In this document: in pieces, positions 32,185-41,044 of the stretch | Layout of the letters: every line of letters begins with the position of its first letter | Position numbering within the stretch: the first letter of the stretch is position 1 | Source: an uncultured Bacilli bacterium | Lineage (GTDB): Bacteria; Bacillota_I; Bacilli_A; RF39; UBA660 | DNA: 48,813 nt | Direction of reading: 5' to 3' | Assembly (NCBI GenBank): GCA_934089275.1 | Contig: CAKOJJ010000007.1 | Location: 1-48,813, forward strand | Translations under genes and position numbers: made by a program | Notes under the pieces: generated by a model | What the model saw: the letters and a program-made list of their open reading frames with translations, nothing else | What the model was told of the DNA's origin: nothing | The model's database searches: none

Positions 32185-33069
32185 ATGAAAGAAAAAAACA
32201 TGACTGCATTTATTAGTTTATTTGTTAGAGCATATCATAATAAAGATAAAAATATAAAAGTTTTTAATGATAAATATGCTGATACTATTTTAAGTAAAAA
32301 AGAATACGAAGAAATTAAAAAGAATTTAATTTCTGGAATCAAATTTTTCAATTCAAACTTTAAAGGTAACAAAGAGGAAACTATTAAATGGATCGTTAAT
32401 AAGCAAATTGGACCATCAATTTTGGGAAGAAGTGCTTTTAATAAAAGAACTCTTGATAATGCAATTAAGTTAGGTTGTAAAGAATATATTGTTTATGCTT
32501 CTGGATATGATTCAAGCTCTTTAGATTATAATATTGACTCTTTTGAAATTGATAAACCAGAAATAATAAATGATAAAATAGAAAGAATTAAAAGCATACG
32601 AAAAGATAATATTAAGTACATAGGAGCAGATTTAAGTGAAGATAATTGGATTGATGGATTAAAATATAATAATTACAAAAATGATAAAATATCTCATAGT
32701 AGTTTACTTGGTATAAGTTATTATCTATCAAAAGAAGAGTTTAGTATTTTAATTAAAAATATATCAAAAAACACTTGTAATGGTAGCAGTATAGTATTTG
32801 ATTTTCAAACTCTAGATCAAAGTTCTGAAACACAAAAAAATGAAATACTTGCAAGTGGAGCAAATCAAGAAATGAAATCAAAATATTCATATCAGGAGAT
32901 TGAAAAAATATTAAGTGATAATAATCTTAGAATATACGAATATTTAGATGATAAACAAATAACAAACGAGTTTTTTTATGACTATAACACTTTAAATCCT
33001 GATTGTACAATAATTGCTCCAAAGGGAATTGCTTATATATTAGCAGTAAAAAATAATTTTGACATATAG
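32185..33069 (+). CDS. LCM/Ppm1-type SAM-dependent methyltransferase
   Basis: 294 residues. IGPSILGRSAFNKRTLDNAI, then EYIVYASGYDSSSLDY (SAM-binding motif I, usually GxGxDs; here ASGYDS) and SFEIDKPEIINDKIERI match the leucine carboxyl methyltransferase/ML2640 class. This class methylates carboxyl or hydroxyl groups of peptides or small molecules. HSSLLGISYYLSKEE is the motif IV region. Cytosolic. GAGGTGAG precedes the ATG. Flanked by terminators on both sides, so monocistronic. The substrate is not known; some members act in secondary metabolism. Confidence 0.8.
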   Translation: MKEKNMTAFISLFVRAYHNKDKNIKVFNDKYADTILSKKEYEEIKKNLISGIKFFNSNFKGNKEETIKWIVNKQIGPSILGRSAFNKRTLDNAIKLGCKEYIVYASGYDSSSLDYNIDSFEIDKPEIINDKIERIKSIRKDNIKYIGADLSEDNWIDGLKYNNYKNDKISHSSLLGISYYLSKEEFSILIKNISKNTCNGSSIVFDFQTLDQSSETQKNEILASGANQEMKSKYSYQEIEKILSDNNLRIYEYLDDKQITNEFFYDYNTLNPDCTIIAPKGIAYILAVKNNFDI

Positions 33070-33081
33070 CTTTTATTAATC

Positions 33082-33117
33082 AAAAAAACTACTATATATT
33101 AAAATAGTAGTTTTTTA
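33082..33117. terminator. bidirectional terminator between convergent genes
   Basis: AAAAACTACTAT pairs with ATAGTAGTTTTT, with T runs on both strands. Confidence 0.85.
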
Positions 33118-33129
33118 AATTAAATAAAA

Positions 33130-33555
33130 TTATTCGTAGATTATTCCTTGTTTATATTTTTCTATGCATTTTTGACTAGGTTTATAAAGATTACTAGGTA
33201 ATTCGTTTAAATCAAACCATTTCCATTCTGTTATAGTTTCTGGTTCCATAGTTTTTACTTCACCAGTATAATCTTTTGCTATAAATCCAACTGTAACATA
33301 ATGTGCAGTATCAGTCATATCATCTGATATACATAAAATGTCTAATTTTGTTGCTTTTAAACTTGTTTCTTCTTCCAATTCTCTTTTAGCTGCATCAACT
33401 AGTGTTTCCATAAATTCTACTTTACCGCCAGGCATTGTCCAAGTTCCTTGTCCTTGTAATTCACTGCTAGCTTTAACTTTATCAGGATTTCTTAATCCTA
33501 ATAAAACCTTATTATCTTTTAAAATCATCACTCCGACACCTACGCCAGGTCTCAT
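33130..33555 (-). CDS. Nudix hydrolase (MutT/NUDT15-like)
   Basis: 141 residues. Perfect Nudix context: MPGGKVEFMETLVDAAKREL continuing EEETSLKA (the box's final Gly is Ser). The N-terminus RPGVGVGVMILKDNKVLLGL and the ending EWKWFDLNELPSNLY are those of NUDT15/MutT-type pyrophosphatases, which clean oxidised or non-standard nucleotides. GAGGTG lies eight bases before the ATG on the minus strand. Single gene on this strand, convergent with the methyltransferase. Confidence 0.9.
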   Translation of the reverse strand: MRPGVGVGVMILKDNKVLLGLRNPDKVKASSELQGQGTWTMPGGKVEFMETLVDAAKRELEEETSLKATKLDILCISDDMTDTAHYVTVGFIAKDYTGEVKTMEPETITEWKWFDLNELPSNLYKPSQKCIEKYKQGIIYE

Positions 33556-33669
33556 AATATTATCACCTCTAAAACAATTATAACATACAGATTAAATGTA
33601 ATAAATTAAATAACTTCTATATTCAAATTATCTATAAAATGTTAAAATAAATAGTAGGAGTTGATAAGT

Positions 33670-34566
33670 ATGAAAAATTATTATATTGATCTTGGATCAT
33701 CAACAATAAAAGTTTATTTTTATGAAAAGGAATTAAAATTATTAGAGGAACATTCTATATACTTTAAAAATGATTTTGATCCTGAAAAAGGTATCAGTGA
33801 TAGTAATTTAAAAGAATTGTGTGATTATTTTGAAGAAATTACACGTAAATACGACTTAAAATATTACAATACAAATATTTTTGTTACAGGTATTTTTAGA
33901 AACTTAATACAAGAAAGGAAACAAGATTTAGTTAAGTTATTTAATGATAAATTTGATTTACATTTTAATATTATTAGTCATGGTATTGAAAATTATTATT
34001 TAGCAAAAGCTATGGAAAATGATTATAACAATAATAAAGTTTTAATAATCAATATGGGTGGTAAAACAACTGAACTAGTAACGTTTGTCGGAACTAAAAT
34101 AACTGACACAAAAAATCTAACAATTGGAGTTGCTGATTTACTAAATAAATTTGATAAAGTCAATGAAAAATATAGTGGTAATTCAATTGAAGAAATGGAA
34201 AGTTTTGTTGAAGAAAAACTTTCTGATATTAAACTTGATAACGATTATGATTGTGCAATATTTACAGGTGGAGAAGAAAGGTTTGAATTATTAACTGGCT
34301 TTAATTTAGTTGAAAATACTTTATTTAGTGATAATATTCATAAATATATGTTGAGTTTAGAAGATTATATTAAAGGTACAAAAAGAGTATTTAACGAAAT
34401 TTCACTTGAGGAATTATATGCCTTAATGCCAAGCAATCCAAAATGGATGGATGGTGCTAGAAGTGGAGCTATTATACCATTAGTATTATTTAAACTTGCA
34501 AATGTAAAATGGATTATTCCATCTGATTTAAATTTAATAAATGGGGTTATTAACGATTTGAATTAG
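33670..34566 (+). CDS. Ppx/GppA-like ASKHA phosphatase family protein
   Basis: 298 residues from the ATG at 33670 (AGGAG at 33656-33660). The actin-like ATPase fold is readable: YYIDLGSSTIKVYFY (phosphate 1), VTGIFRNL, LIINMGGKTTELVTF (phosphate 2) and IFTGGEERFELL. The C-terminus has LMPSNPKWMDGARSGAIIPL, as in the Ppx/GppA branch that hydrolyses polyphosphate or pppGpp. It is shorter than full Ppx and lacks the C-terminal HD domain. It is followed after 24 bases by the PurA-family gene, which may mean a shared nucleotide-linked task. Confidence 0.7.
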   Translation: MKNYYIDLGSSTIKVYFYEKELKLLEEHSIYFKNDFDPEKGISDSNLKELCDYFEEITRKYDLKYYNTNIFVTGIFRNLIQERKQDLVKLFNDKFDLHFNIISHGIENYYLAKAMENDYNNNKVLIINMGGKTTELVTFVGTKITDTKNLTIGVADLLNKFDKVNEKYSGNSIEEMESFVEEKLSDIKLDNDYDCAIFTGGEERFELLTGFNLVENTLFSDNIHKYMLSLEDYIKGTKRVFNEISLEELYALMPSNPKWMDGARSGAIIPLVLFKLANVKWIIPSDLNLINGVINDLN

Positions 34567-34590
34567 AATTTTTTTAAGATGGGGGAGAAT

Positions 34591-35964
34591 ATGGTAAGAA
34601 ATGTAATATCAGTAATCGATGGAGAAGCGGGCAGTTGTGGTAAAGCTAAAGTAATTGGCGAAATAGCAACCGATAAATCCATCAAACTTGGAGCTTCAGT
34701 AACTAATTGTATGCCAAATGCAGGGCACACTTTTATAGATGAATTAGGTAATAAAACTATTTTTAGAAATATACCTGTATCCGCAGTAAATCCTAATACA
34801 GAATTATTTATAGGACCTGGTTCAGCTATTGATATGGAAATTTTTAAAGAAGAGTATCAACAAGTAAGCAAATATTTAGGCGATAGAAAAATCTATGTTC
34901 ACGAAATGGTTCCATTAATTGAAGAAAGACATAAACAATATGAAAGAGAACACATAAAAAGCGGATCAACATTTAAAGGCTGTGGAGCAGTTACTCAAGA
35001 AAAAGTTATAAGGGATAAACAATTACAATTTTTTAAAACATTTAAAAATGCAGTAGTGTGTTCTAATGATGAATGGCTAGAAAGATTATACGAGCATTTA
35101 GACAATCCTTTTGAATATGTTATGTTAGAGGGCGCTCAAGGATGTGACCTAAGCCTAAACCACAGTGGTAATTATCCTTACGTTACAAGTAGAAATGTAT
35201 CTGTTTCTCAATTACTTGCTGATTCAGCAATACCGCCTGAAAGGTTATTGCAAACAATCATGGTTATCAGACCTTTTCCAATAAGAATTAGTAACATAAC
35301 GAAATCTGGTGATTTTTTCTATACAGGAGGCTATGGAACAGGTGAAGAATTAACTTGGACACAAATTAATCTTGCGGCAATGTTTGGTTGTTATCCTTTC
35401 CGTGGTGATGTTGAATACTATCCAAGCTATTTAAATCCAAGTAATTTGAGAAATATAATTAGTAATTGTCCTGAAATTTATTTGAAACAAGTATTTGGCG
35501 AAAATTATAAAACTATAAACATTGATTCAATTAGTTTAATTCAAGCATTAGAATTAGAAAGATTAATGTATAAATCTAAGGGAATATCTGAATATAAATC
35601 AGATTTGATAGATATTTCTATGCTAAATAGTAATTTTGATTCAAACATGATAATCGATCAATCTGAGCAAACAACAGTAACTAAGATGGAAAGAAGAGTT
35701 TTTGATTTAGATATTTCAAAACTAAAAAATAATTGTCGTATTAATAATCCGTCTAGTTTATATCTAAACTTTTTTCAACACTTAGGCTTAGATTACAAAG
35801 GAGAAAAAAGAGATTTTGATGATTATTATTTTAACAAATATTTAAGAGAATATTTTGACTGGTTAGAAAGAAAAACAAATACTCCCATTTCAGCTTTAGG
35901 TACTGGTGCAAAAAATGGAGAACGAATTTTAAAGAAAACTTTAATAAAAGATATTCCAAGATAA
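34591..35964 (+). CDS. adenylosuccinate synthetase family protein with Asp-to-Ser change (PurZ-like)
   Basis: 457 residues from the ATG at 34591. PurA landmarks: VIDGEAGSCGKAK in place of GxxGDEGKGK, NAGHTF with the catalytic His (residue 46), LEGAQGCDLSL and HSGNYPYVTSRNVS for the IMP site, and MVIRPFPIRISN in place of the usual VRTYPIRVG. In the GDEGKGK loop the catalytic Asp is Ser (residue 15), Glu is Cys and the second Gly is Ala. From memory, the same Asp-to-Ser change marks phage PurZ, which joins aspartate to dGMP to make 2-aminoadenine. It is longer than PurZ (about 340) and near PurA length. It sits 24 bases after a Ppx/GppA-like gene and no purB is near. Whether it uses IMP, a guanine nucleotide or something else is open. 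Confidence 0.75.
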   Translation: MVRNVISVIDGEAGSCGKAKVIGEIATDKSIKLGASVTNCMPNAGHTFIDELGNKTIFRNIPVSAVNPNTELFIGPGSAIDMEIFKEEYQQVSKYLGDRKIYVHEMVPLIEERHKQYEREHIKSGSTFKGCGAVTQEKVIRDKQLQFFKTFKNAVVCSNDEWLERLYEHLDNPFEYVMLEGAQGCDLSLNHSGNYPYVTSRNVSVSQLLADSAIPPERLLQTIMVIRPFPIRISNITKSGDFFYTGGYGTGEELTWTQINLAAMFGCYPFRGDVEYYPSYLNPSNLRNIISNCPEIYLKQVFGENYKTINIDSISLIQALELERLMYKSKGISEYKSDLIDISMLNSNFDSNMIIDQSEQTTVTKMERRVFDLDISKLKNNCRINNPSSLYLNFFQHLGLDYKGEKRDFDDYYFNKYLREYFDWLERKTNTPISALGTGAKNGERILKKTLIKDIPR

Positions 35965-36079
35965 TAAAAAAATTTAATGATTGCTTGAAGTCGTCACACA
36001 TGTAATGAAACTATTTTATGGAACAAAAATTAACTTATAAACCAGTGATAACTGAAGTAAAAGAAGTGGAGGTAATAGA

Positions 36080-36271
36080 ATGAAAAAAGGTGATAAGACT
36101 ACTAAAACGACATCTATACTATATTATTTTTGCTCAATATGTTTTTATATAGCATCAATATTTGATTTTGTAAGTAAAAATAATAGTATGGGTATTGTAC
36201 ATATATGCTTAGGATCAACTTTTTTATGTTTAGGAAGTGTAAATTTAAATAACAATAAAGATAAAAAGTAA
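36080..36271 (+). CDS. small two-helix membrane protein
   Basis: 63 residues. A basic start (MKKGDKTTKTT), then two membrane helices, about 13-32 (ILYYFCSICFYIASIFDFV) and 39-53 (GIVHICLGSTFLCLG), and a Lys-rich end. A good GGAGG lies nine bases before the ATG. It resembles short conserved membrane proteins of Firmicutes with no known role. Terminated by the bidirectional hairpin after it. Confidence 0.7.
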   Translation: MKKGDKTTKTTSILYYFCSICFYIASIFDFVSKNNSMGIVHICLGSTFLCLGSVNLNNNKDKK

Positions 36272-36286
36272 TATAATTATAAAATA

Positions 36287-36317
36287 AAAAAATTAGTTTA
36301 AAATAACTAATTTTTTT
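36287..36317. terminator. bidirectional terminator
   Basis: AAAAATTAGTT pairs with AACTAATTTTT around a short A/T loop, with T runs on both strands, between convergent genes. Confidence 0.85.
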
Positions 36318-36333
36318 ATACATCAACTAAATA

Positions 36334-37629
36334 TTAATTTTCACTACTTGGTTTTAATTGCTTTAAATGTTCTTTTCTTTGATCTCCATTAGCATTTATT
36401 GCTGTTTCAAATTGACCTTTTATTAATTCAAAATAAGCATCTTTGTTTTGACTAATTAAGTCACATATATCATCAAAAGACTTATCAACAAACTTTTTTG
36501 GAGATAAAGAATCGAGCTTTTCTTTAGAAATTCCATTTTTTATATCTATTTTTGTAGCAAATGCATTTAATTCGTTTGAAGTGATATATAAAGCTGCATC
36601 TTTTAATATTGATTTTAGAGAAGTGATAACTCTTTGAATTTCTTCACTTGATATAGTACCATCAGATAAACTTGGCAATGTATATTTTTCATCGGCTATA
36701 TTCTCATTCCTATATCTACCGTCATGATGGTGTTTTTCAGAATGATATATTATGCTTATTGCATCTTTAGTTTTATATACTTGTAATGAATGATGAATAC
36801 CATCTTCTGTTCTAAATTTAAATATCATTGCAGAATACAAATTAGTTTGATTTAACAATGGATAATTTTCTGCATGCATATTCATTGGAAAATAGTTACT
36901 TGTAGGAACATCAGTGCTTTCATAACAAATTCCACGTAAATAATGACAGCAACCTTTTTGTTCAAATTTATTAATTCCATAAATTACATTGTTATTTTTT
37001 ATAAAGGAATATTTATCTTGTGTATTATCGCATGCAATAAAACTACACGGACTATAAGTATAAGTTTGTTCAAATACATCAACATAATCTTCTTTGTTTG
37101 GGTTGCCTCTGTAAATTTTATTAAATAATGGTTGTTTAACACTTCTACCATTATAAATTAAGTTTTGTAAATATCTTATGGTCATCATAACGCCATCATT
37201 AGAAAAAATTCCAACAAAATTGTTTATTTCACGTTCGAAAACTAAATCATATTCACCATTTGTAAAAGTCATTTTAGTAATAATTGGATAATTGCTTCCA
37301 ATATAATATAAAATTTCTTCTTTTCTTAAAGGACTAATGGAAACCACTTTATTAAATTGAGTTGGTCCACTATAATTCAATAAATCGGCATTTCCAGTAT
37401 AAGTTGCAGTATAAGAAATACTGTTTTTTAAATCGGTTATTTCTATTGATGGAGTAGTGCAATCAATGCTATTAACAACAAAATCATCAATACGTGATTC
37501 ATCAATCGGAATGTTGAAAAATTTTGCTACATCTAATATTGTGGCTTTTTCATCAGTTCTTTCTCCGATATATCTTTTATAAGTTCTTTTTATTGCTCTT
37601 TTTCTAAATTCCATTTCATCTTGGCTCAT
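36334..37629 (-). CDS. protein of unknown function, 431 residues
   Basis: Soluble, with no signal peptide or membrane segment and no motif I can name. Noticeable points: a basic N-terminus (FRKRAIKRTYKRYIGERTDE), a Cys-rich middle (CSFIACD, GCCHYLRGICYES) and a His cluster (IYHSEKHHHDGRY) that could bind metal, and a helical C-terminal third. AAGGAG precedes the start codon on the minus strand, so translation should be efficient. It stands alone on the minus strand between two terminator-bounded plus-strand units. Not related by eye to its neighbours. Confidence 0.55.
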   Translation of the reverse strand: MSQDEMEFRKRAIKRTYKRYIGERTDEKATILDVAKFFNIPIDESRIDDFVVNSIDCTTPSIEITDLKNSISYTATYTGNADLLNYSGPTQFNKVVSISPLRKEEILYYIGSNYPIITKMTFTNGEYDLVFEREINNFVGIFSNDGVMMTIRYLQNLIYNGRSVKQPLFNKIYRGNPNKEDYVDVFEQTYTYSPCSFIACDNTQDKYSFIKNNNVIYGINKFEQKGCCHYLRGICYESTDVPTSNYFPMNMHAENYPLLNQTNLYSAMIFKFRTEDGIHHSLQVYKTKDAISIIYHSEKHHHDGRYRNENIADEKYTLPSLSDGTISSEEIQRVITSLKSILKDAALYITSNELNAFATKIDIKNGISKEKLDSLSPKKFVDKSFDDICDLISQNKDAYFELIKGQFETAINANGDQRKEHLKQLKPSSEN

Positions 37630-37751
37630 TAAAATTTCTCCTTATGCAAATATTTTAACATATTTTTATTTTTTTTAGCCAAAATATATTTTTATATCTC
37701 GGTAAAAAAGCTTTTTTATGATAAAATTTAGATGAAGGGATAAAGTGTTAT

Positions 37752-38294
37752 ATGAAAGATGTTTTTGATTTTATTGTAAAAAATTTAAGTATTATTATTT
37801 CGATTATCGCTTTAATAGTTTCAATGACTAATTTAATTTATCTAATAATTACTAATAAAAAGAATATTCATTTAAAAATAGATAATTATACAAAGGGAAA
37901 TGTACATGATAAAGAGTTTTATTTCTTTAATGTAACTATTACAAATAAATCCAGGTTATCAATTGCTATAAATGAAATAACTATAAATTATAGAAGAAAA
38001 AGTTATTCATTTTTAAAATCACCAAGATTATTATTTGAAGGTCAAACTATGAGAGGAAAAGAAATAATTAGAAAAAAAGAAATATATTCTATTAAATTCC
38101 CAATTAATATAAATGGATTATGTTCTGAGCAAATGTTTTTGGTGATGCGTGGGCCACAAGATTTTGAAAACGGAAAAGTAAAAATAAATGTAAAAACTAG
38201 TCGTGGACAAGTAAAAAGAAGATTAAAAAACTTTGATACTTATTTTATAAAGTCAGATGTATTTTTTAAAGAACTAGGAAATTACAATCAATAA
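37752..38294 (+). CDS. membrane-anchored protein of unknown function
   Basis: 180 residues. One N-terminal helix (IIISIIALIVSMTNLIYLII, about 13-34) followed by a Lys-rich beta-type soluble domain of about 140 residues. The run ATYGN-like elements are absent; the readable pieces are FYFFNVTITNKSRLSIAINE and MFLVMRGPQDFENGKVKIN, which look like an immunoglobulin-type beta sandwich. Positive residues after the helix suggest that the domain faces the cytosol. The ribosome binding region (GAAGGGAT) is somewhat far from the ATG. I cannot name the family. Confidence 0.6.
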   Translation: MKDVFDFIVKNLSIIISIIALIVSMTNLIYLIITNKKNIHLKIDNYTKGNVHDKEFYFFNVTITNKSRLSIAINEITINYRRKSYSFLKSPRLLFEGQTMRGKEIIRKKEIYSIKFPININGLCSEQMFLVMRGPQDFENGKVKINVKTSRGQVKRRLKNFDTYFIKSDVFFKELGNYNQ

Positions 38295-38331
38295 CAAGAA
38301 ATTATGCCACTAGTTTTGGAGGAGTTAACTT

Positions 38332-40290
38332 ATGGATTCAATTAATAAACAATTAATGGAATATATTGAGAATAATATATTACCACTTTATGAAAAAAAT
38401 GATTTGGGACATGGAATTGAACATATACAATATGTAGTTAGAAGAAGTATTAATTTTGCGAAACAATTTGAAAATATTGATTTAAATATGGTGTACGTTA
38501 TTGCATCTTTTCACGATTTGGCACACCACATTGATAAAGACAATCATGAAGTTTTATCAGCTAAATTATTCTACGAAGATGAAACGATGAAAGAATTTTT
38601 TACTGATGAACAAAGAAAAATAATTATGGAGGCAATTGAAGATCATCGAGCAAGTTTAGAATATGAACCTAGAAGTAATTATGGAAAAATAGTATCTTCT
38701 GCTGATAGAAATGTTGACATAACTTCATCATTAAGAAGAGTACATTCATATACTATTAAACACTATTCAAATTTAAATTTAGATCAAATGATTAATCGAG
38801 CATATAAACATATTTTAAAAAAATTTGGAAATAATGGATATGCAAAAAGTTACTGTAATGATAAAGAATTTGACGAGTTTAAAAAATGTGTAAGAGAATT
38901 ATTAAAAGATAAATATGCTTTTGCAATAAAATATATGGAGGTAAATGGAATTATGGATATTAAAGAAAAAGCAAAGTTGTTTGCAATACAAGCACACAAG
39001 GGACAAATTAGAAAAAGTGAACCTGATAAACCTATGATTATTCATCCTATAAGTGTAGGGCAATTATTAGAATCATTTGGGTATGATGATAATGTCGTAT
39101 CTGCTGGTTATTTACACGATGTTGTAGAAGATACAAAATACACTATTGAAGATATTGAAAGAGAATTTGGGAAAGACATTGCTGCATTAGTAAAAGGTGC
39201 TTCTGAACCTGATAAATCTTTATCTTGGGAAGATAGAAAGAAACACACAATCGAAGAAACAAAAACATTGCCTCTTAGAAATAAATTAGTTATATGTGCT
39301 GATAAAATAAATAATTTAGAAGATTTATTCTTAAAATTTGAGAAAAGTGGTAAAAGGGATTTCAGTGCTTTTAATAGAGGAGAAGAAGATCAAAAATGGT
39401 ATTATACAAGCATGTATGAAAGTTTAATATCCGGAGAAGATAAGAATTTACCTATATTTCTAAGATTAAAAGATATTCTTGAAAAAGTATTTGCCGAAAA
39501 AGAAAATTCATTTTTAGCAGATACAATCTTTGTGGATAATCAAGATTATTATGCAAAATTAAAACAATTACATGCTCAAAAGATAGAATTGCAAAGACTT
39601 AAAGCGTTGTCTCCATTACCTAAACCTTTCGTGATTGAATTTAGTGGTACTCCAAGAACAGGTAAAACAACTACAATAAATAATTTATATGATTTCTTTA
39701 AAAAGGGAGGCTTTGATGTTTCTCTAGTAGAAGAATTTACTACTTCTGCAACTTATAAAGAAAATTTTAAAAGTAAATTTGATCAAATGAATTTAGGAGA
39801 TAGCAATATTGCTATAATGGAGGAAGTGCATAAACAATTATTAAACGCCATAGATTCTGGAAAAGAAATTATTTTAATCGATAGATCTATAAATGATAGA
39901 CAAATGTGGAATTATAGAAGATTCGTTCGTGGTGATATGCCAGAAGAACAATATTTAACTTCAAGAGATAAATTTTCAGCTATATCTAAAGAATTAATTG
40001 ATTTTTTAGTAATTACATATGCAGAACCTTTAATTTCTTTAAAAAGAGATTATCTTTGTAGTTTAGCATTGGAACCAAGAAGATTTTTAAATGTTGATAA
40101 TATAGAAGAATATAATAATAGTTTAAATGCACTAAAAGAATTTTTTTCTAAAAGTGTAGATGCAGTAGCTTTTCTTGATACATCATATATGAATATGAAT
40201 GAAGTTTCAACAGAAGTTGCTTCTCAAATTTTAACTACAATGAGAGAAAAATATATAGAATCATTTAAACAAAAATACGGTTTAAAATAA
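38332..40290 (+). CDS. triple fusion: HD domain, RSH-type alarmone hydrolase and P-loop kinase
   Basis: 652 residues. Residues about 20-175 form an HD phosphohydrolase (HGIEHIQYVV, FHDLAHHID, EDHRAS, SSADRNVDI). From 208, IKEKAKLFAIQAHKGQIR, MIIHPISVGQLL, LHDVVEDTKYTIEDIE and LVICADKINNLEDL are the RelA/SpoT-type hydrolase motifs (HD plus ED), like Mesh1-type small alarmone hydrolases. There is no synthetase domain. From about 430, FSGTPRTGKTTTINNL is a Walker A P-loop, and ILIDRSINDRQMWNYRRF resembles the LID/DRx region of nucleoside and thymidylate kinases. GGAGGT at 38937-38942 lies ten bases before Met208, so a shorter hydrolase-kinase form is possible. GGAGGAG before the ATG at 38332 sets the full-length start. 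Substrates not deducible. Confidence 0.8.
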   Translation: MDSINKQLMEYIENNILPLYEKNDLGHGIEHIQYVVRRSINFAKQFENIDLNMVYVIASFHDLAHHIDKDNHEVLSAKLFYEDETMKEFFTDEQRKIIMEAIEDHRASLEYEPRSNYGKIVSSADRNVDITSSLRRVHSYTIKHYSNLNLDQMINRAYKHILKKFGNNGYAKSYCNDKEFDEFKKCVRELLKDKYAFAIKYMEVNGIMDIKEKAKLFAIQAHKGQIRKSEPDKPMIIHPISVGQLLESFGYDDNVVSAGYLHDVVEDTKYTIEDIEREFGKDIAALVKGASEPDKSLSWEDRKKHTIEETKTLPLRNKLVICADKINNLEDLFLKFEKSGKRDFSAFNRGEEDQKWYYTSMYESLISGEDKNLPIFLRLKDILEKVFAEKENSFLADTIFVDNQDYYAKLKQLHAQKIELQRLKALSPLPKPFVIEFSGTPRTGKTTTINNLYDFFKKGGFDVSLVEEFTTSATYKENFKSKFDQMNLGDSNIAIMEEVHKQLLNAIDSGKEIILIDRSINDRQMWNYRRFVRGDMPEEQYLTSRDKFSAISKELIDFLVITYAEPLISLKRDYLCSLALEPRRFLNVDNIEEYNNSLNALKEFFSKSVDAVAFLDTSYMNMNEVSTEVASQILTTMREKYIESFKQKYGLK

Positions 40291-40337
40291 AAGATGATAA
40301 AGAGTTTTAAACCAATGCTCAATATCATCTTTTTTTA
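40289..40337 (+). terminator. terminator after the HD-RSH-kinase gene
   Basis: AAAAGATGATA (40289-40299) pairs with TATCATCTTTT (40323-40333), then T. The loop is 23 bases. Confidence 0.75.
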
Positions 40338-40426
40338 TATTATTTGATGCTTAAAAAATATCGTTTATATAGGAAAGTCATTTAAAATATAGTATACTAA
40401 TATTAAGTGAAAAGTGAGTTGATACT

Positions 40427-40966
40427 ATGGATAATATTGGCCTAAAAAGAGGTTTTTTAGAACTTATGGATTATCAAGAAGATTATCCAACAATTTATGA
40501 AAAAGAAAAGGAAGAATTATTAAAAATATATAAAGATAAAATTTCCATTATTGATCATGTGGGAAGTACAAGTATAAAAGGTATTAAATCTAAACCAATA
40601 ATAGATATCTTAATTCAAACAGATGATTTAAGTGAGTTTATAGAGTTTACTGAAAATAATGTAGAAGGTGAAATATATACAGTAAAAAAGGAACAAACTT
40701 TAGGTGGAGATTATTTAATTAGAAAAGAAGAAGATGGAAAAGTTAAGGCATTTATTCATGTATATAAAACTGGTGATATGAATGGTATAACATCTATTAT
40801 GTTTAGAGATTATATGAATAAACATGAAAATGCAAGAAAAGAATATGAAATTCTTAAAATGAATTTATATGAAAAATTTAAAGACGATAGAAAACAGTAC
40901 ACGTATGGAAAAGATAAATTTATAAAAGAAATCATTGATAAGGCAATAAAAGAAAAAAATAAATAG
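40427..40966 (+). CDS. GrpB family (UPF0157) nucleotidyltransferase-like protein
   Basis: 179 residues. IIDHVGSTSIKGIKSKPIID is the GrpB signature, resembling the nucleotidyltransferase GS motif with two acidic residues after it (PIIDILIQTDD). FIHVYKTGD and the Lys-rich C-terminus match the rest of the family. The function in bacteria is not settled; a nucleotidyltransferase fold is known. The ribosome binding region is weak (AGTGAG). Separate unit. Confidence 0.85.
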   Translation: MDNIGLKRGFLELMDYQEDYPTIYEKEKEELLKIYKDKISIIDHVGSTSIKGIKSKPIIDILIQTDDLSEFIEFTENNVEGEIYTVKKEQTLGGDYLIRKEEDGKVKAFIHVYKTGDMNGITSIMFRDYMNKHENARKEYEILKMNLYEKFKDDRKQYTYGKDKFIKEIIDKAIKEKNK

Positions 40967-41044
40967 TCTTTCGACTATTATAAACATTTTCAATTGTGCG
41001 AAAATAGTTACAACTCATGGTATAATCGTCTAGAGGGGATAGTT

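Noticed and set aside
36018..36083. A 20-codon frame starting MEQKLTYKPV and ending in the ATGA of the next start codon.
   Set aside because: It has no ribosome binding site and the frame is closed just upstream; it is most likely chance.
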